Shown here piece after piece: positions 35,210 through 47,299 of a DNA stretch of 64,000 bases. The stretch comes from Xylaria sp. FL1777 (Eukaryota > Ascomycota > Sordariomycetes > Xylariales > Xylariaceae). Location: NCBI GenBank assembly GCA_022578965.1, contig MU400550.1, forward strand, positions 248,001 to 312,000, in the 5' to 3' direction. The notes below the pieces were generated by a model. The model ran no database searches. It saw only the letters and a program-made list of their open reading frames with translations, and was not told where the DNA came from. Position 1 is the first letter of the stretch, and the number at the start of each line of letters is the position of its first letter. A program made the position numbers and the translations under genes.

Positions 35210-38200
35210 ATGAATGCGTCCGCGGCAGCAGACACCCCATCCACCATGGCATCCTCGGGCAGGTCTCCGACCCTACACTCCAACGACTCGCCTCACCCCC
35301 CAACACCTCTCGATCGCAACCATGCGCCCGTGGCCACTCCGCCTATCAGCCAGCCGCCAGCCTCCGGCGCTCCCCCATCCTTCATCACTGGCCCAATCAC
35401 GCTCGACCCATTCGCCACGCCGTCGGCGACCCTGAATCCTCGCAGCTGCGTGACATGTCGCCGCCGCAAAGTGCGCTGCGACAAGCACATGCCGTGCGGC
35501 AACTGCCGGAAGGCCCAGATTCAATGTGTCTTCCCGGCTCCTGGCCGAGCCCCTCGGCGACCGCGTGCCAAAGATCCAAACGCTCCCCCGAAGCAGACGA
35601 GCGAGCGCGAGATGGAGCTCATGAAACGGCTGCGGAAATTGGAAGGCATTGTCGAGGACTTGAGCGGGCAAATTGAGTTTGAGACTTACAAGCACGGTGC
35701 CAACAGCGAATCGCCCGAAGCGACATCGGACACTGTGCACGAGAATGACCGCCGGAAAATGACGGCGAGCCCGTCGACCGAGAACCCGTCCTTGGCGAAC
35801 AACGCACCGCCCGGCTACTCTGCGCTGCGGCGGACGGGCACGGGCGGCTCGGCCACGAGTAGCAGCCTTGCGAATGCAAAGAGCCAGCACGGAAGCGATG
35901 TGAACAAGGACTTCGGCAAGCTCGTGTTGAACGAGAAGGGCAAGGTTCGATACGTGAACAATGCGTTCTGGAGTAAAATTACCGAAGAGGTGTGCATATG
36001 CTTCTCACCAAGGTGCTTGGCCGCCCGTATCAGACTAATATGTCACTTAGATCGAAGCTCTCCGGTCGGAAACCCAGCGTCTCACAGACGATTCTTCCGA
36101 CTCGTCTGGCGATGAAGACTCCCCGATCGCAGCCGATCCTCAATCGGACCGACACATAGATCATCACGGCTTCATCTTCGGTTACAGCTCCTCAAACGTC
36201 GACTTACGGTCGCTCCACCCGTTACCGTCGCAGATGTTGTTCTACTGGCAGGTCTACATGGAAAACGTTGACCCGATCATCAAGCTTCTTCATGTGCCAG
36301 CCATGACCAAAATTGTCAAGGAGTTGCGAAGCGACATGAGCACCATGACTCCTGGCATTGAAGCTTTAATGTTTGCTATCTACTTCGCCGCAATTACCTC
36401 GATGGAGTATGACGAGGTATGTGACGCCCACCTTGAACTTGAATACACCTCTCTAACCTGTTCTAGGTCATAACGAACTTCGGTGCTGAGAAGCAACAAT
36501 TAATTGCACGATATCGCTTTGCCACCGAACAGGCTTTGGCCAAAGCCAATTGTGTGACAAGCTCAGAGCTAGTCGTACTACAAGCCTTCGTTCTATTCCT
36601 CATTCTTGTCCGACGATACGACGACACGAAATTTTCTTCGGCGCTTACTGGTTTGGTGGTCAAGATTGCCCAGTCGCTGGGACTACATCGAGATGGGACT
36701 CACTTCGACAACATCAGCCCCTTTGATGTTGAGATGCGACGAAGGCTCTGGTGGGCCATCTGTGTATTGGATCTTCGATCTGCGGAAGATCAAGGCTGCG
36801 AGCTGACTGTGGTGGAGCGGTCGTTTGACACACTATTCCCTCTCAACGTTAACGATAACGATCTCAGCCCCGAAATGACTGATTTTCCTCCAGAGCGCAT
36901 GGGCTCCACGGACATGACTTTTTGCTTAATTCGCTATGAGATCTGCGGTTTATCGAGGAAACTGCATACTGCCTCGAGTGGCATGTCGCCGTGCCCCAGG
37001 GACTCGAGGATCACCCCGCAAGAACAGGAGGACAAGCTTATTGAGATGTACGAGCACATCGATCAGAAGTATCTAAGACTATGTCCAGATAAAGAAACCG
37101 ACCTGCTTAATTGGGTCTCTGCTACAATCGCACGACTCATCATGTCCAAGATGAGCCTCGTTATCTACCAACCCCTGATGCCTTCTACTGGTACCGAGCT
37201 TTCTAGTGATGTACGAGATCGTCTATTTATGGCTTCTATAGAAGTCGTCGAGTACAGTAGGATTCTAAATTCAGAACCCAAAATCCGCCGTTGGAGGTGG
37301 CTTTTCCAGACATATAATCAATGGCACGCTGTCGCATATCTTCTGCTTGAGGTTTGTCGGCGGTCTTGGTCCGCCTCGGTCGAGCGAGGGTGGATCGCGC
37401 TGAATGCCACCTTCCAAGACAAGAACCTCGATTTTGCTAAGCCTATCATATGGAATCTACTACGAAAACTCATGATTCAAGCAAAACGACATCGGGAGAG
37501 CGAGATCGCGCGACTACGTGCCAACCCCCAGGCTGCCGAAGAGCTTGACATCGAAGAACACAACAAACTTCCGCCAGCCAGCTTCCAACACCTACCCAGT
37601 TCCATTCGCAGCACCCTCGCACGGGATCGATGGCGGAAACTAGTCGGCACGAACGGCGTAGATCAGTCGGCCTCTACCCCTACTAGATTTAACAATAACA
37701 GCAGCAGCAACAACAACAACATCAGCAATATTCCAGCGACACCTCAACAAATGATGCAAAAAGCAGCAGACGTGCAGCTCGACTGTACAATGGTCGAGCC
37801 ATTCTTCACCCCCGAGAACCTCTTCCCCCTCGCGTTCGCAGGCGACACGAGCGAGTTCGCAAGCCAGGCACTACTCAACGGCGACGCCTTCTCCACGTCA
37901 GCCTTCAAGACATCATCGTCGTCGCAGCCGGGGATCCCCCTCGAGACCTTCAGCACGCAAGGCGGCAACGCGCTGCCGAATCACCAGGCCCGGGGAGACC
38001 TGGAACTACAACAGCGGATGGACGCCGTGGAGATGGGAGACCACCCGCCCCCCTGGCTGTGGAACCCGCAGGCCATCCCCATCAATAACAACCACAACAC
38101 CAATAACACCAACAGCAACAATAATAGTAATGCCGCCTTCGCCGGGGGTTATAATGGCTGCGGCGCCGTCGGCGACGACCAGGACGTCAACATGGACGCC

Positions 38201-38278
38201 GGCGAGGTCGTCAATTGGCAGAACTGGATGGACTCGGGTCTGGGTATCAATGGCGTGGGCTTCTCGGGTGGCATATAA
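35210..38278 (+). CDS. Zn2Cys6 fungal transcription factor
   Basis: Three exons: 35210-35989, 36051-36416 and 36467-38278, giving 985 residues. Introns of 61 and 50 nt have GTGTGC and GTATGT donors, clear branch sites (ACTAAT, CTAAC) and TAG acceptors, phase 0. The Zn cluster begins at Cys80 with the spacing C-x2-C-x6-C-x5-C-x2-C-x6-C (SCVTCRRRKVRCDK, then CGNCRKAQIQC). A Pro/Arg linker and a short helix (EMELMKRLRKLEGIVED) for dimerisation follow. The middle, from about residue 290, matches the fungal-specific transcription factor domain (PLPSQMLFYWQVYMENVDP; SLGLHRDGTHF; MRRRLWWAICVLDLR). The C-terminus is Asn-, Ser- and Gln-rich, like an activation region, with two poly-Asn tracts (near 37690 and 38090). 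Its target genes cannot be read from the sequence. Confidence 0.93.
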
Positions 38279-38429
38279 AGGGGGGGTTGGGGGGTGGTTT
38301 GTGTGCTTTTTTGCTGTGTTCTGCTCTGTTCTCTCTCTCTCTTTCTCTCAATTCTTCCTTTTTATCATTATTATTGCTACGGCATACGCGATTGTGCGTT
38401 TCGCTTCTACCCTGTGCACCTCTCTGGTA

Positions 38430-38449
38430 TACACACACACACACACACA
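38430..38449. repeat. (AC)n microsatellite
   Basis: About nine to ten AC units, followed by a degenerate TATG/TATA-rich stretch to about 38505. It lies in the likely 3' UTR of the Zn2Cys6 gene. Confidence 0.9.
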
Positions 38450-38766
38450 TATACTTACACATACACATATCTACAAATATGTATATAGGTATATATGTAT
38501 GTATACGCTTGGTGCCCATCCATCCCTGGTAGATATCTATATTTGGGCTTAGGCTGGAGATAGAAGAAGGATGGAAGGAAGGGACGAGATCCGCTCTTTT
38601 GAAAGTATATGTATATGGGTATATGTATATATGTACTAGGGGGATATAGGCACACATGCATGCATAATAATACCTACCGAACACGTATAGGGAGGAACCG
38701 GGAGTTGGGGGGGATGAGGCAGTTTTTATTCGGCGTAGGTGCGAAATTATAGGGGTTCGGGATGGT

Positions 38767-38813
38767 GGGGGGGGATTTTGGGGGTCAGGGGGGTTCAGGG
38801 GGGGGGAGAGGGT
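38767..38813 (+). other. G-quadruplex-forming motif
   Basis: Four long G runs in under 50 bases: 8 G, 5 G, 6 G and 9 G, separated by loops of three to five bases (ATTTT, TCA, TTCA), then a further GGG. It lies about 490 bases after the transcription factor stop, on the same strand. Confidence 0.8.
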
Positions 38814-38859
38814 GGTCTCGGGTTTGTCGATGCGCTATTGAAATTACGATGCTTGCTTC

Positions 38860-39010
38860 GCCTGCTTGCTTGCTTGCTTGTACTGATACCCTCAAACTCG
38901 AATTTCGCTCGTTTTAAAACGCCGTTTTATTCCGAGGAAAAGAAAGGAAGGAAGGAAGAAAAAGCCTCGGAATAGTTTCGGTGCTTCGGTTGGTTGGTTG
39001 GTTGGTTTGG
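38860..39010. repeat. Cluster of tetranucleotide repeats
   Basis: Three short arrays lie within 150 bases: four GCTT-type units near 38863-38880, GGAA units near 38944-38958, and five GGTT units near 38988-39009. Confidence 0.8.
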
Positions 39011-39298
39011 GAGGGATCTTAATAGACGGATATCAATCAAGCATTCAAGGTATATAGACACAGGGGTTTGGGACTACCGTGTAACATTCACATACTATTT
39101 TTGCCCATGGTATTGACATATCAATAGATTCAATTGCCCTCCGATCGTCCTAGACATACATACATACTCGCCTGCGTGAAATTTCGTCGGGCCCCTTCGG
39201 TCAGGAGGTCTTCTCGTGTTGTCTGTCTACATTGAGCAACCTCTACTTCTCCCAGACCGGCACGGCATGCTCGCATCACGATTCTCGTGGAGTTCAAA

Positions 39299-40091
39299 TT
39301 AAAGGGGGCCCCTCATCCTCGCGTGACATCTCGCCCCCCGTCCGCCCACTTCGCTCAGAATATCTTGGCTGATGTGGCTCCTGCGTTTTGCCTCCCTGGC
39401 GCGAGGAGACCCCAGTGGCGCCATTTTGTCTTGCCAGCGTGAATGCTCAAGAGCCTCTGCGACCGGTTTCGTACGTCTGTTTGTCTGCTCGTCATTTCTC
39501 GGGGGCCTCCTGTGCGGGACTGACTTCGCTTGGACACCTCCGAAGTGGGTCCCATCGAGAATAACGGGGGCTTGTTCTCGAAGTCGAGACCGGATGGACG
39601 TTGGGCTGTGGCTGTGGCTGACGCTATCTGCTTATGTGTAAACGGGTGCGGAAGCGGGAGTACGGGTCTCGTTCCAGTCGTTGTCGCAGCCCCGTGTAGG
39701 CGAATCTCCGGGGCTCTCCGTACGCCGGCGGTTGGTCACGGGTTCGATTGTTGGTGCTTCTGCGGTCCAGTTGATCAGCACTTGGGAAGAGTCGATGGTG
39801 CGTAGAGACGAAGAGGGACTGGGGGTCGGGAGCGCTGCTGATTGTGGCTAACGCAGTAAATTCGCAAAACCATCCTCGTTATTAGTTTTTCAGCTCGTGT
39901 ATGAGTTGGTTAGGGAAAGTCGTGGTTTGTGTGAGGAGGTGGAGTACTCGTGCGCTCACCCAGGGAGGCTCCTGTGTAGAGAATCCCGGCTCAGGGTCAG
40001 ATTGTAGATCGGTAGTAGATAATACACTATAATAATACTCAGAGTCAGTTATCGCCATTTTAAAGTATGGTCTGTGAGTCTCTGAAGGCAT
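39299..40091 (-). other. Candidate small gene or decayed gene with one in-frame stop
   Basis: Exon 1 would be 40091-39960 (44 codons; ATGs at 40091 and internally) with a GTGAGC donor. A 112-nt intron ends GCGTTAG, and exon 2 starts at 39847 in the same phase. The frame reaches TAA at 39634-39632 (115 residues in all). It then stays open in that same frame for a further 110 codons to a TAA at 39301-39299. The product would be hydrophilic and Ser/Thr/Pro-rich (for example GTHFGGVQAKSVPHRRPPR after the internal stop). No family is recognisable. It could be a real short protein, a gene broken by one stop, or chance in a GC-rich island. Confidence 0.28.
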
Positions 40092-40270
40092 AGAAAGTCA
40101 CCAGAGCTATAAGAAAACGACTCTAATAATTACCTACTGAACTTAGGTATCTTGTATTGAAGCGCCTCCTCCGGCCGACGGAACTAGTACTTCGCTTTAC
40201 CTGCAACTGTATCATGCCAAGGCGACATCTTAGAGAAGCCGATGCCTCCTTTTCCCCATTTGCTTTCTTT

Positions 40271-40297
40271 CCTTTTTTTTTTTTTAAAAAAAAAAGG
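40271..40297. repeat. Poly(T)-poly(A) palindrome
   Basis: CC, then 13 T, then 10 A, then GG: a nearly perfect hairpin-forming inverted repeat with no spacer. Such T-A junctions also exclude nucleosomes. Confidence 0.9.
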
Positions 40298-43209
40298 AGA
40301 ATTCAGAAATCAGGTTGTCGCCACCCATCTCTTTGCTCTTTTCTTTTGCCTCGTTCAAGAGGTTCCGTAAGAATATTCGATATTAAGTCGTCTTAACATC
40401 CATGATACGGATAGCCATACGCTCACTTCGCCGAAAAGTTTGATTTGGATTCGATTTCGATTTTTCTGCTAATGGGGCCTTGGCTTCTCTCCTTCACATG
40501 GCGGGTTCTATGACTTATACACTCACCGTCCGTATCATCATTTTTTATTGGTACAGTATAGACTTGAGCGTATGTGACTCTTGCCCAAACTCTCTTCGTT
40601 GTGGTGGCTCTCGGGCTGTTGCCTTGTTGTCTTAACACTAGGTTTAATGATTTCAGGTGAGTTAGGCAGACAGCTTCGCAAGCTTTTCTGGCTCGGAGAT
40701 AATGCAGATTTATACTCCAGCCAGTCGGATGGTGCCGCGCGCAATCCAAAATCCTATAATTTTCATCTTACTCTTCAGTGCTCCGTGGGCATGTAGACGA
40801 AGCTGCGACATTGCTTACGTCCTATCATCTGACTCTAGTAGCAATATCTCGTCTTAATTGGTAGCATGCTGGGTGAGGCGGGCGAGCCCAATACCTGCTT
40901 CTTGTAAAGATTTTCTGTTTGAAATCGCTGAACTCTTGGCACACCTTCACATCGTAGCTTATCTCTGCATCAGTTAAGCCAGTTACCCCAATTGTATTGC
41001 CACAGTGTCGGCGGGTAATAGCGTGACGACGGAAAGAGTTAGGGAAATGTGCTGGTGACGACGACTACGATAAGCTAATTGTGCTTTTGCTGTTTTCAGA
41101 TAGACAAAGTAGAAGACCGAGTACAGAAAATTACCCAACGTCCGAGTTCTAGAACAGAGCTGACTCGGACAACTTCCACGCACATATATATCGCGAGACC
41201 ATGTTCTGATATACAGAAAGGGTACAGTATTGTTGAGGATACTAGAAAAGGGCCTAATTTCAGAAGATTCTCAGTTAAGTTAAGGTCACAAAGGATTCAA
41301 AAGATAGAATGAGACCAAAAGCAGATCGCCAATATCATATCCTTCACATAATCGAATAGTAGGCTAAATAGCTTGAGCAGGGAAAACTAACAATACTATG
41401 CATAGACTCCTGTTAGCTATTCACTATAGCTGCTAGTTGTTTGGGGCTAATACAACACATACAAGAACCGCATTGATGCGTAGCGGAGGATGTTATATGC
41501 ATTCGTTTTTGAATTATCGGTTTGAGGTCGCTTACATACTTCCTGAATTGTAATCCCGAGGAATAGAGAAGAAAATATAAGAGGAACCAGAAAAGGAAAA
41601 ACACGGACACGTGGACACGTAAGTACGTACACAAATACACGCGGCTCATCCTGTCGAGATACAACATTAGACACTGTGTCGGTACCTGCAGAAGCTACTA
41701 AAACGCGGACATGTCCTTAAGGGGTTTGTATGCAGTTTGATACCCAGTTGTGTACAACAGATGCTAGGGGAGGGTGACTGTCAGGAGGGGTTGTCCTAGA
41801 GTGAATAGGTCTGCTTGTTAATTAACACGGTTAATTAGTTCCTGAATTCTCTCAGATATCTAGATGAACGGTCCATATATCTACACAAAGCCCACAATAG
41901 CCACTCCTATAGGGTAGATGTAACCATATCCCATGACAATGAGTCACTCACATACGGTGAAGGAAATTGTTGATATATCATATAGTGACATGGACAAGTT
42001 ATGACCTGAAGCCCAGTAGAATTATAAGCGACCTGTTGGCAGTGGGTTGTATGAGGGATGGCTAAGCAATTCACTCTAACATCACACTCCTATTCACTCT
42101 AGTTCACTGTCACTATATATAAAGCTCTATAGCTACTAAAGGGAGAAGAGAAGCTTCGATCATGAGTAATACATTGAAACTTCAACGTCAGGTGTTAAAT
42201 ATAGAAATCCTGTCACCACGCACTGTACCTTTGAACTACTAATTGGAATAGAGTTTCATGCGCCTAACATACTGATAAATGCACAAATTTTCCAAAACCA
42301 GTCCCACAAATGCCACATTCCTGTTTATCAGCCTTTTATAGACGGTGAGAATATGAAGCACATCATGCTAATGACCCTTATCATATATACATGTATATGC
42401 GCGCTCTGATGCTGTGACGCTATGTTACGGCGGCAACACCATATCATTAAAATGTAACAAGCTGAATACAAGTTGAATATTTCCTGTCTTGGAGGATAAG
42501 TCGAGCTAGGCTTAATTGGTTCTCTTAGAGCTATTCAGATATCCTGGTATCCTAGTTAAAGTAGATGTTCTTGAAGTTTTCTAGTTAGACTAGTAGGTAC
42601 CGTCCTCTTATCTCAGTAAAGCGCTCTCACGAATGACTGAGCTATTCTTAAGCTGTTTATTAGTTCATATACTTGCCATGCAACAGTAACTAATACGCCA
42701 TGGTTGACGAAGACCTGCTGGTCCAAACCCATAGAAGCTATCGGCCCTCATTCGAAAACCATTCACGAACGTCATTCGCTAGGGAGTTGGTATATTGTTC
42801 CGTTTCCGCCGCTATAGGCAATGACCGGCAGAACCTTAGAAACCCGAGCTAAATAATACTATTCTAAAGTGGTCGGTAGTTCGCCCGTCGGTCACATTAG
42901 AGAATATTAAGGCAGTATGAGTTCACCCGAGTCCTGGCCCGAGGAAGAGTTTAACCAATTAGTAAGGCCGGGAAATTAATTCCCCAAAGACCTCCGTAGC
43001 CTGACATCTACGAAAAGGTCCACCTATTCGCGCTTCATATAATGCCCGGGTCCTTGGCTATCCGGCATTTTGTTAAGCAACATCATTGTGGAATACCTTT
43101 GACCAATCATCGTTGATCGTCTTTCTCAACTAGGGAATTAATAGTTCACCATCACGTTCTGATCCCAATTGCCAATTAAATACTTACCTTAAGTCTCACG
43201 ATCATTATC

Positions 43210-44729
43210 ATGTCTCATAATATCTTGATCACTGGTGGTTCTGGCTACCTTGGCGGCTCTCGTGAGTAAATTTCGGAGTTACCTGATTCTAATTTCGTGC
43301 TCCCAAGACACTTAGAGAAACTCTCACCCAAATGACGACGACTCATCTCCAATATTACAGTGCTGGCGACGTGGAACAGCGCAAACCTCCCCGCCTATAA
43401 CAAGCTATTCGCGCTTGTGCGCACACCCAAGCAAGCCGAGGCCGTCAAGCAATACGGCGCCGAGCCTCTCACCTTTAACGCCTACGACGAAGCTGAAGTC
43501 CAGGCGGCGGTGGTGGACAATGAAATAACTGTTGTGTACCATTTGATCGCTCCAGCGTCTGAGGTATCGCAATCGTATTTCATCAAGGCTATGGGTGAAG
43601 TAAAGAAGCAAAAGGGACGCGATGTACACTTCCTGCATGTAGGTATCCCAATGCAATGAAGCGTAACGAAAGATAAGTCCTCTGATACAGAATACTGTAA
43701 AAGACTAGTGGTGCCAAGGTATTCTCATCCCACGCAGGCGCTCCGACGGACAAGCCACTGCTTGACAACGACCCTAAGCTATACGAAATTCAAAAGTCGC
43801 AGAAGGCTTCATTCCCCGGAATGCAACGAGTTAGTGTTTCACTCCGAATGTCAGGGATTATCCGAAATTAACTTAGCTTCCAGGCTATCGGTACCAATAA
43901 CTTCGTGATTGAAGAGGCAGAGAAATATGGCGTCCGGAGCTACGTCTTTGTGCCTTGCATCGTGTGTAAGCTCTCCACAAGTTCTCGCGCTTCCAGACTC
44001 GTGGCGAATAAAATCTTGCTGAGATATCGAGCGTACAGATGGCAAAGGCGAGGGTTTCGGTAACCAGATCTCGATCCAGACAGTTGCAATAGTTCGCGCC
44101 GCTGAAGCTGTGAAACGCGTTTATCGGGTTGACACTAATCGACCCGTGAGTGAATTCCTTCCCCTTAACTCTGCTCGCCAGATACTAAACGGGCAGACCT
44201 GGCCTGTATGCCACGTTAGTGATAACACGAACCTATACCTAGCGCTCTTGCACAAAATCCTGGCAGGCGAGAATCCCGGCTACGGAAAGAATGGCTACTA
44301 TCTTGCCTCATCCGGGAGCGTTGCAGTGAGTCTCACTTTACCTATTGAAGGTTTCAAGGTAACTTATTATCTAAACTCACAGTGGGATGACTTGTACGCT
44401 GGCATGGCGACAGCGCTGAAAAAGCGCAACGTCATACATGATGACACCGTTGTCACAGCTGATGACCAAAATCTTGAAGCCATGGCCCAGGGTCTTGAGT
44501 GTCCTAAAGATCTAGTGTCACTCAGGCTAGGGGGGTAGTAAGTTAACGCCTTTGTTCTTACTGTCTTACATACAAAATGTCACCGCTGCTAATAAGACGT
44601 GGCAGTTGCACCTTCACGGCAGACCGTGGATCAAAGGAGCTGGGCTGGAAGCCTCTTTACAAACCCGAGCATATTCTCGAAGACGCTGACGCCGAGGTAG
44701 ATCTAATCCTTCGCAACAAGGACTGGTAG
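43210..44729 (+). CDS. NAD(P)-binding epimerase/NmrA-like oxidoreductase (atypical short-chain dehydrogenase)
   Basis: Eight exons: 43210-43261, 43361-43638, 43704-43829, 43884-43965, 44039-44145, 44197-44325, 44383-44537 and 44606-44729. The total is 1053 nt and 350 residues, with no frame break. Most donors are GTGAGT or GTAAGY; GTAGGT and GTTAGT are the exceptions. The N-terminus is a Rossmann beta-alpha-beta unit with the dinucleotide motif TGGSGYLGGS (GxxGxxG). ALVRTPKQAEAV follows, the part that contacts the cofactor ribose or phosphate. VVYHLIAPASEVSQSYF, VHFLHTSGAKVFSSHAG and VRSYVFVPCIVYGKGEG match the later strands and active-site side of extended SDR/epimerase folds. The C-terminus (SKELGWKPLYKPEHILED) is also typical of the family. 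The substrate is unknown. It converges on the 718-residue membrane protein, with 307 bases between stops. Confidence 0.85.
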
Positions 44730-45036
44730 GCTTAGCAAAGGTAATACGGGAGTTTAAATTTACTTTCTGTATTTATTGAGCTCATAAATAAAACCCTTTA
44801 ACATAGCCTATTAAGCAAATACATTGCGACACCTAACAGGACTACCAAAACACCGAGAACCTGAGGTAGTCCAAACTCCACGCTTCCACGACAACATACC
44901 CCATACCTCTACCATCTACTTCCGCATCGCAGTGCAAGTGGTATTTTCAAGCCGAAGCTGTACACTGTATCTTTAAGGAGTGCCTTTGGGCAGATGTGAT
45001 TTGGAACCACCCCCCCCAGGCCGTTTATGTGAGGGA
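44730..45036. other. Convergent 3' intergenic spacer
   Basis: 307 bases between two converging stops. Nothing else seen. Confidence 0.5.
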
Positions 45037-47299
45037 TCAGTACCCAGCAGCGGTCGCATTGTTCTGCGAAAACAGGCGCCAGAAGAGGGTAGAAGCATCC
45101 TCATTTTCCACAACACCAGCCAAGGACATGATGAACGCGGGCAGCTTGTTGAGCAAGAACTTGTCCATCCAAATCAACGGCGTAATTAGGAGGGAGAAGA
45201 AGATAACGTTCTCGTCCTTGTATCTGAGAAGTAATTCTGTGACTAACATGAAGACGAAATTGAAGAGCCGAACTTTCCAGAATAGCCCCCGACCCCGGAA
45301 GATGGACCATTTGTACGACCGTATGACGACGTACGTTGCGACTTCTACAATGCCCCAGAGGATGGGTTGATACAGCACTGCCGAGAGTAGGTCTTTCTGC
45401 GCGACGATAGGGAGTACCCCAAACTTCCACTTGACAAACTGGCCGATGACAACGAAGCACAACCAGTAGAGCCAATACTTGTCGACTGACTCGGGCCACA
45501 CAGGCCAGTGGAACCAAGCCGCCGGATTGCCCTCGCTGTCCCAGTAGTGTCGCCAGTACGGTAAGAAGTTCCCGATCATGCGTTTCCGCGAGATCTCGCT
45601 GAGGTGTTCGTCAAGAGAGATGCCATCTCCCCGGTAAGATGAAGCGTGTATGAGACCTTGGTAGTATACGACCATGCAACGAGAGAGAAGAGAAATACGC
45701 ATGCCTTCGCCAGTCATTTGGATCTCTTGCGAGGTCGCCGGCCTGGAGTCGAGGATGACCTCGCCGACGTTCTCGGCCGTGTACCGCGTCAGCTTGGGGA
45801 AGACGGCGTACATGACCTTGCCACCACGTCGGCGCTCGTGGTCGATGAGGCGGTACTCGTCGTCGTTCATCGGGAACGGCATGTACAGCGAGGCGTCGTC
45901 CTCCTCGCTCATGGATTCCACAAGCTTGGTGACCATGGCGCTGTCGTTCTTGGAGCTGACGTCCGCTATCACTCGCCAGCGCTCCTCGTGGCTTCGGTGG
46001 AATTCCTTGGAGTGCTTGTAGATGAGCGTATCGGCATGCGCTTCCTCCTCCCACTGGAAGCGCGCGCTCGGCGACGCCGACAGGACGTGGAAGATGCTCG
46101 GGGAGACGGCCATGCAGACCTGGAAGTACCCGGCCATGGCGAGGATTGTGTGCACTTCTTGCCAGAACATGGCCTCGTCCTTAGCTGTTGCCCTGCCGGA
46201 GCCCAGAGCTACTAGCATGAGTAGAGGTTGGAATATGAGAACTGTCTGGCCGGCGAGATCATCTACAGCGTCCCAGAAATGATCGGGAACTAGTCCCGAG
46301 CCAAGAGCAAGTCGCGCAATCTGGCGACGACCGTCTTTGCGTGTAAATCCTACGGTGCTAGTTAGTATGACCTTCATATCATCTTGATATAGAGATTATG
46401 TCCTGTCCGTAGGTGTAGGTATACAGACAGGTACGGCAGACAAGTGCTCGCTTACCTTCTTGCAGTATCCAGCGTGTGTCGTGTCGCTCTAATTCGTGCT
46501 GGAACATTTCGCCAGCACCAAATAGTAGTTCACCAAAGATCTTCCTCTCGATGATCTGCGACAGGATGCCGACGCACAACCACTTACGGTGGCGGGGGTC
46601 ATTCATGATGTCCTTCCAGTTAACGTACCCGTGGTCCTCATGCGCCACGATCCGCGCATATTGTATGAATTGCTCCGTCATAGGCGCCTCCCAGGCTGAG
46701 ATATCTTCTATGCTGTCTCGCAGGTCCTCGAGATAGACACCAGCCCCAAACCATACCTCGGCAAAGTCACACACTTTATGGTACAAAGCCTGGTAGTTGG
46801 TGCGGTAGAACTCGTCGTCGTAATCCACGGGGTGCTTAAGTCGTCCATACCATTCAGTAAAGTCAATCTGCGATGGGCTCCAGTCTTCCCTCAACTCGGT
46901 TCCTTGCTGCCAGGAATCGACGCTCTTCCTGGTTGTTTTGCCGTGAGTGGTTCTTTTCTTCCCGCTGCGTGGTGGTGGCGTGAGGGTGGGAGCAGGATCT
47001 TTACCGGCGAGCCAGTTGAAGAATCGTCCGATCTTTCCAGGTCTTGTCTGTGCGGCAGCCGGTATACCATCCCACATAGTATTCAAGCTAAAGCCAACCC
47101 AGCTTGTCCTTTCTCGCCGGGCGGCGCGGAATCTCTTGTAGAATGGCCCCCATATCAAGTCGGCATCGGTTCCAGTATAATACTTGAGGGTCTCGAGGAA
47201 AGAGTAAGGGTAGTATGTAGGAGGCCGCTTGAACGTTCTTGTGACCCTTTCGTGCTCTACCGGCGGTAGGGTCGGTATCTCCGTAGTTGTAATATGCAT
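45037..47299 (-). CDS. Conserved-looking fungal membrane protein of unknown function (718 residues)
   Basis: Two exons: 47299-46456 and 46349-45037, with a 106-nt intron (GTAAGC donor, CCGTAG acceptor). The total of 2157 nt is a whole number of codons. The N-terminal half is soluble and rich in Trp and aromatic residues (for example EVWFGAGVYLEDLRDSIED and HEDHGYVNWKDIMNDPRHRK). The middle has a His/Glu/Arg-rich part (HERRRGGKVMYAVFPKLTRY). The C-terminal 150 residues carry about four hydrophobic helices (about 573-588, 607-626, 642-658 and 663-676). There is no signal peptide. I do not recognise a family; it resembles long uncharacterised proteins of Sordariomycetes. Internal frame quality and the clean splice make it very likely a real gene. 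Confidence 0.8.

Larger units (their letters stand above)
38279..43209. other. Gene-poor region, 4.9 kb, with simple repeats
   Basis: Simple repeats cluster just after the transcription factor: CT-rich (38330-38350), (AC)n (38430-38449), TATG-rich, a G-quadruplex motif (38767-38813), and GCTT, GGAA and GGTT tetranucleotides (38860-39010). A GC-richer island at 39250-40090 carries a candidate minus-strand frame (listed separately). A T13-A10 palindrome sits at 40271-40297. From 40800 to 43200 the DNA is AT-rich with stops in all frames and no gene that I can see, apart from the promoter of the epimerase-like gene. Confidence 0.5.

Noticed and set aside
43210..44729. Initial impression of a pseudogene, since the epimerase frame is broken many times
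   Set aside because: All breaks are resolved by seven short introns with proper donors and acceptors; the joined frame is intact.
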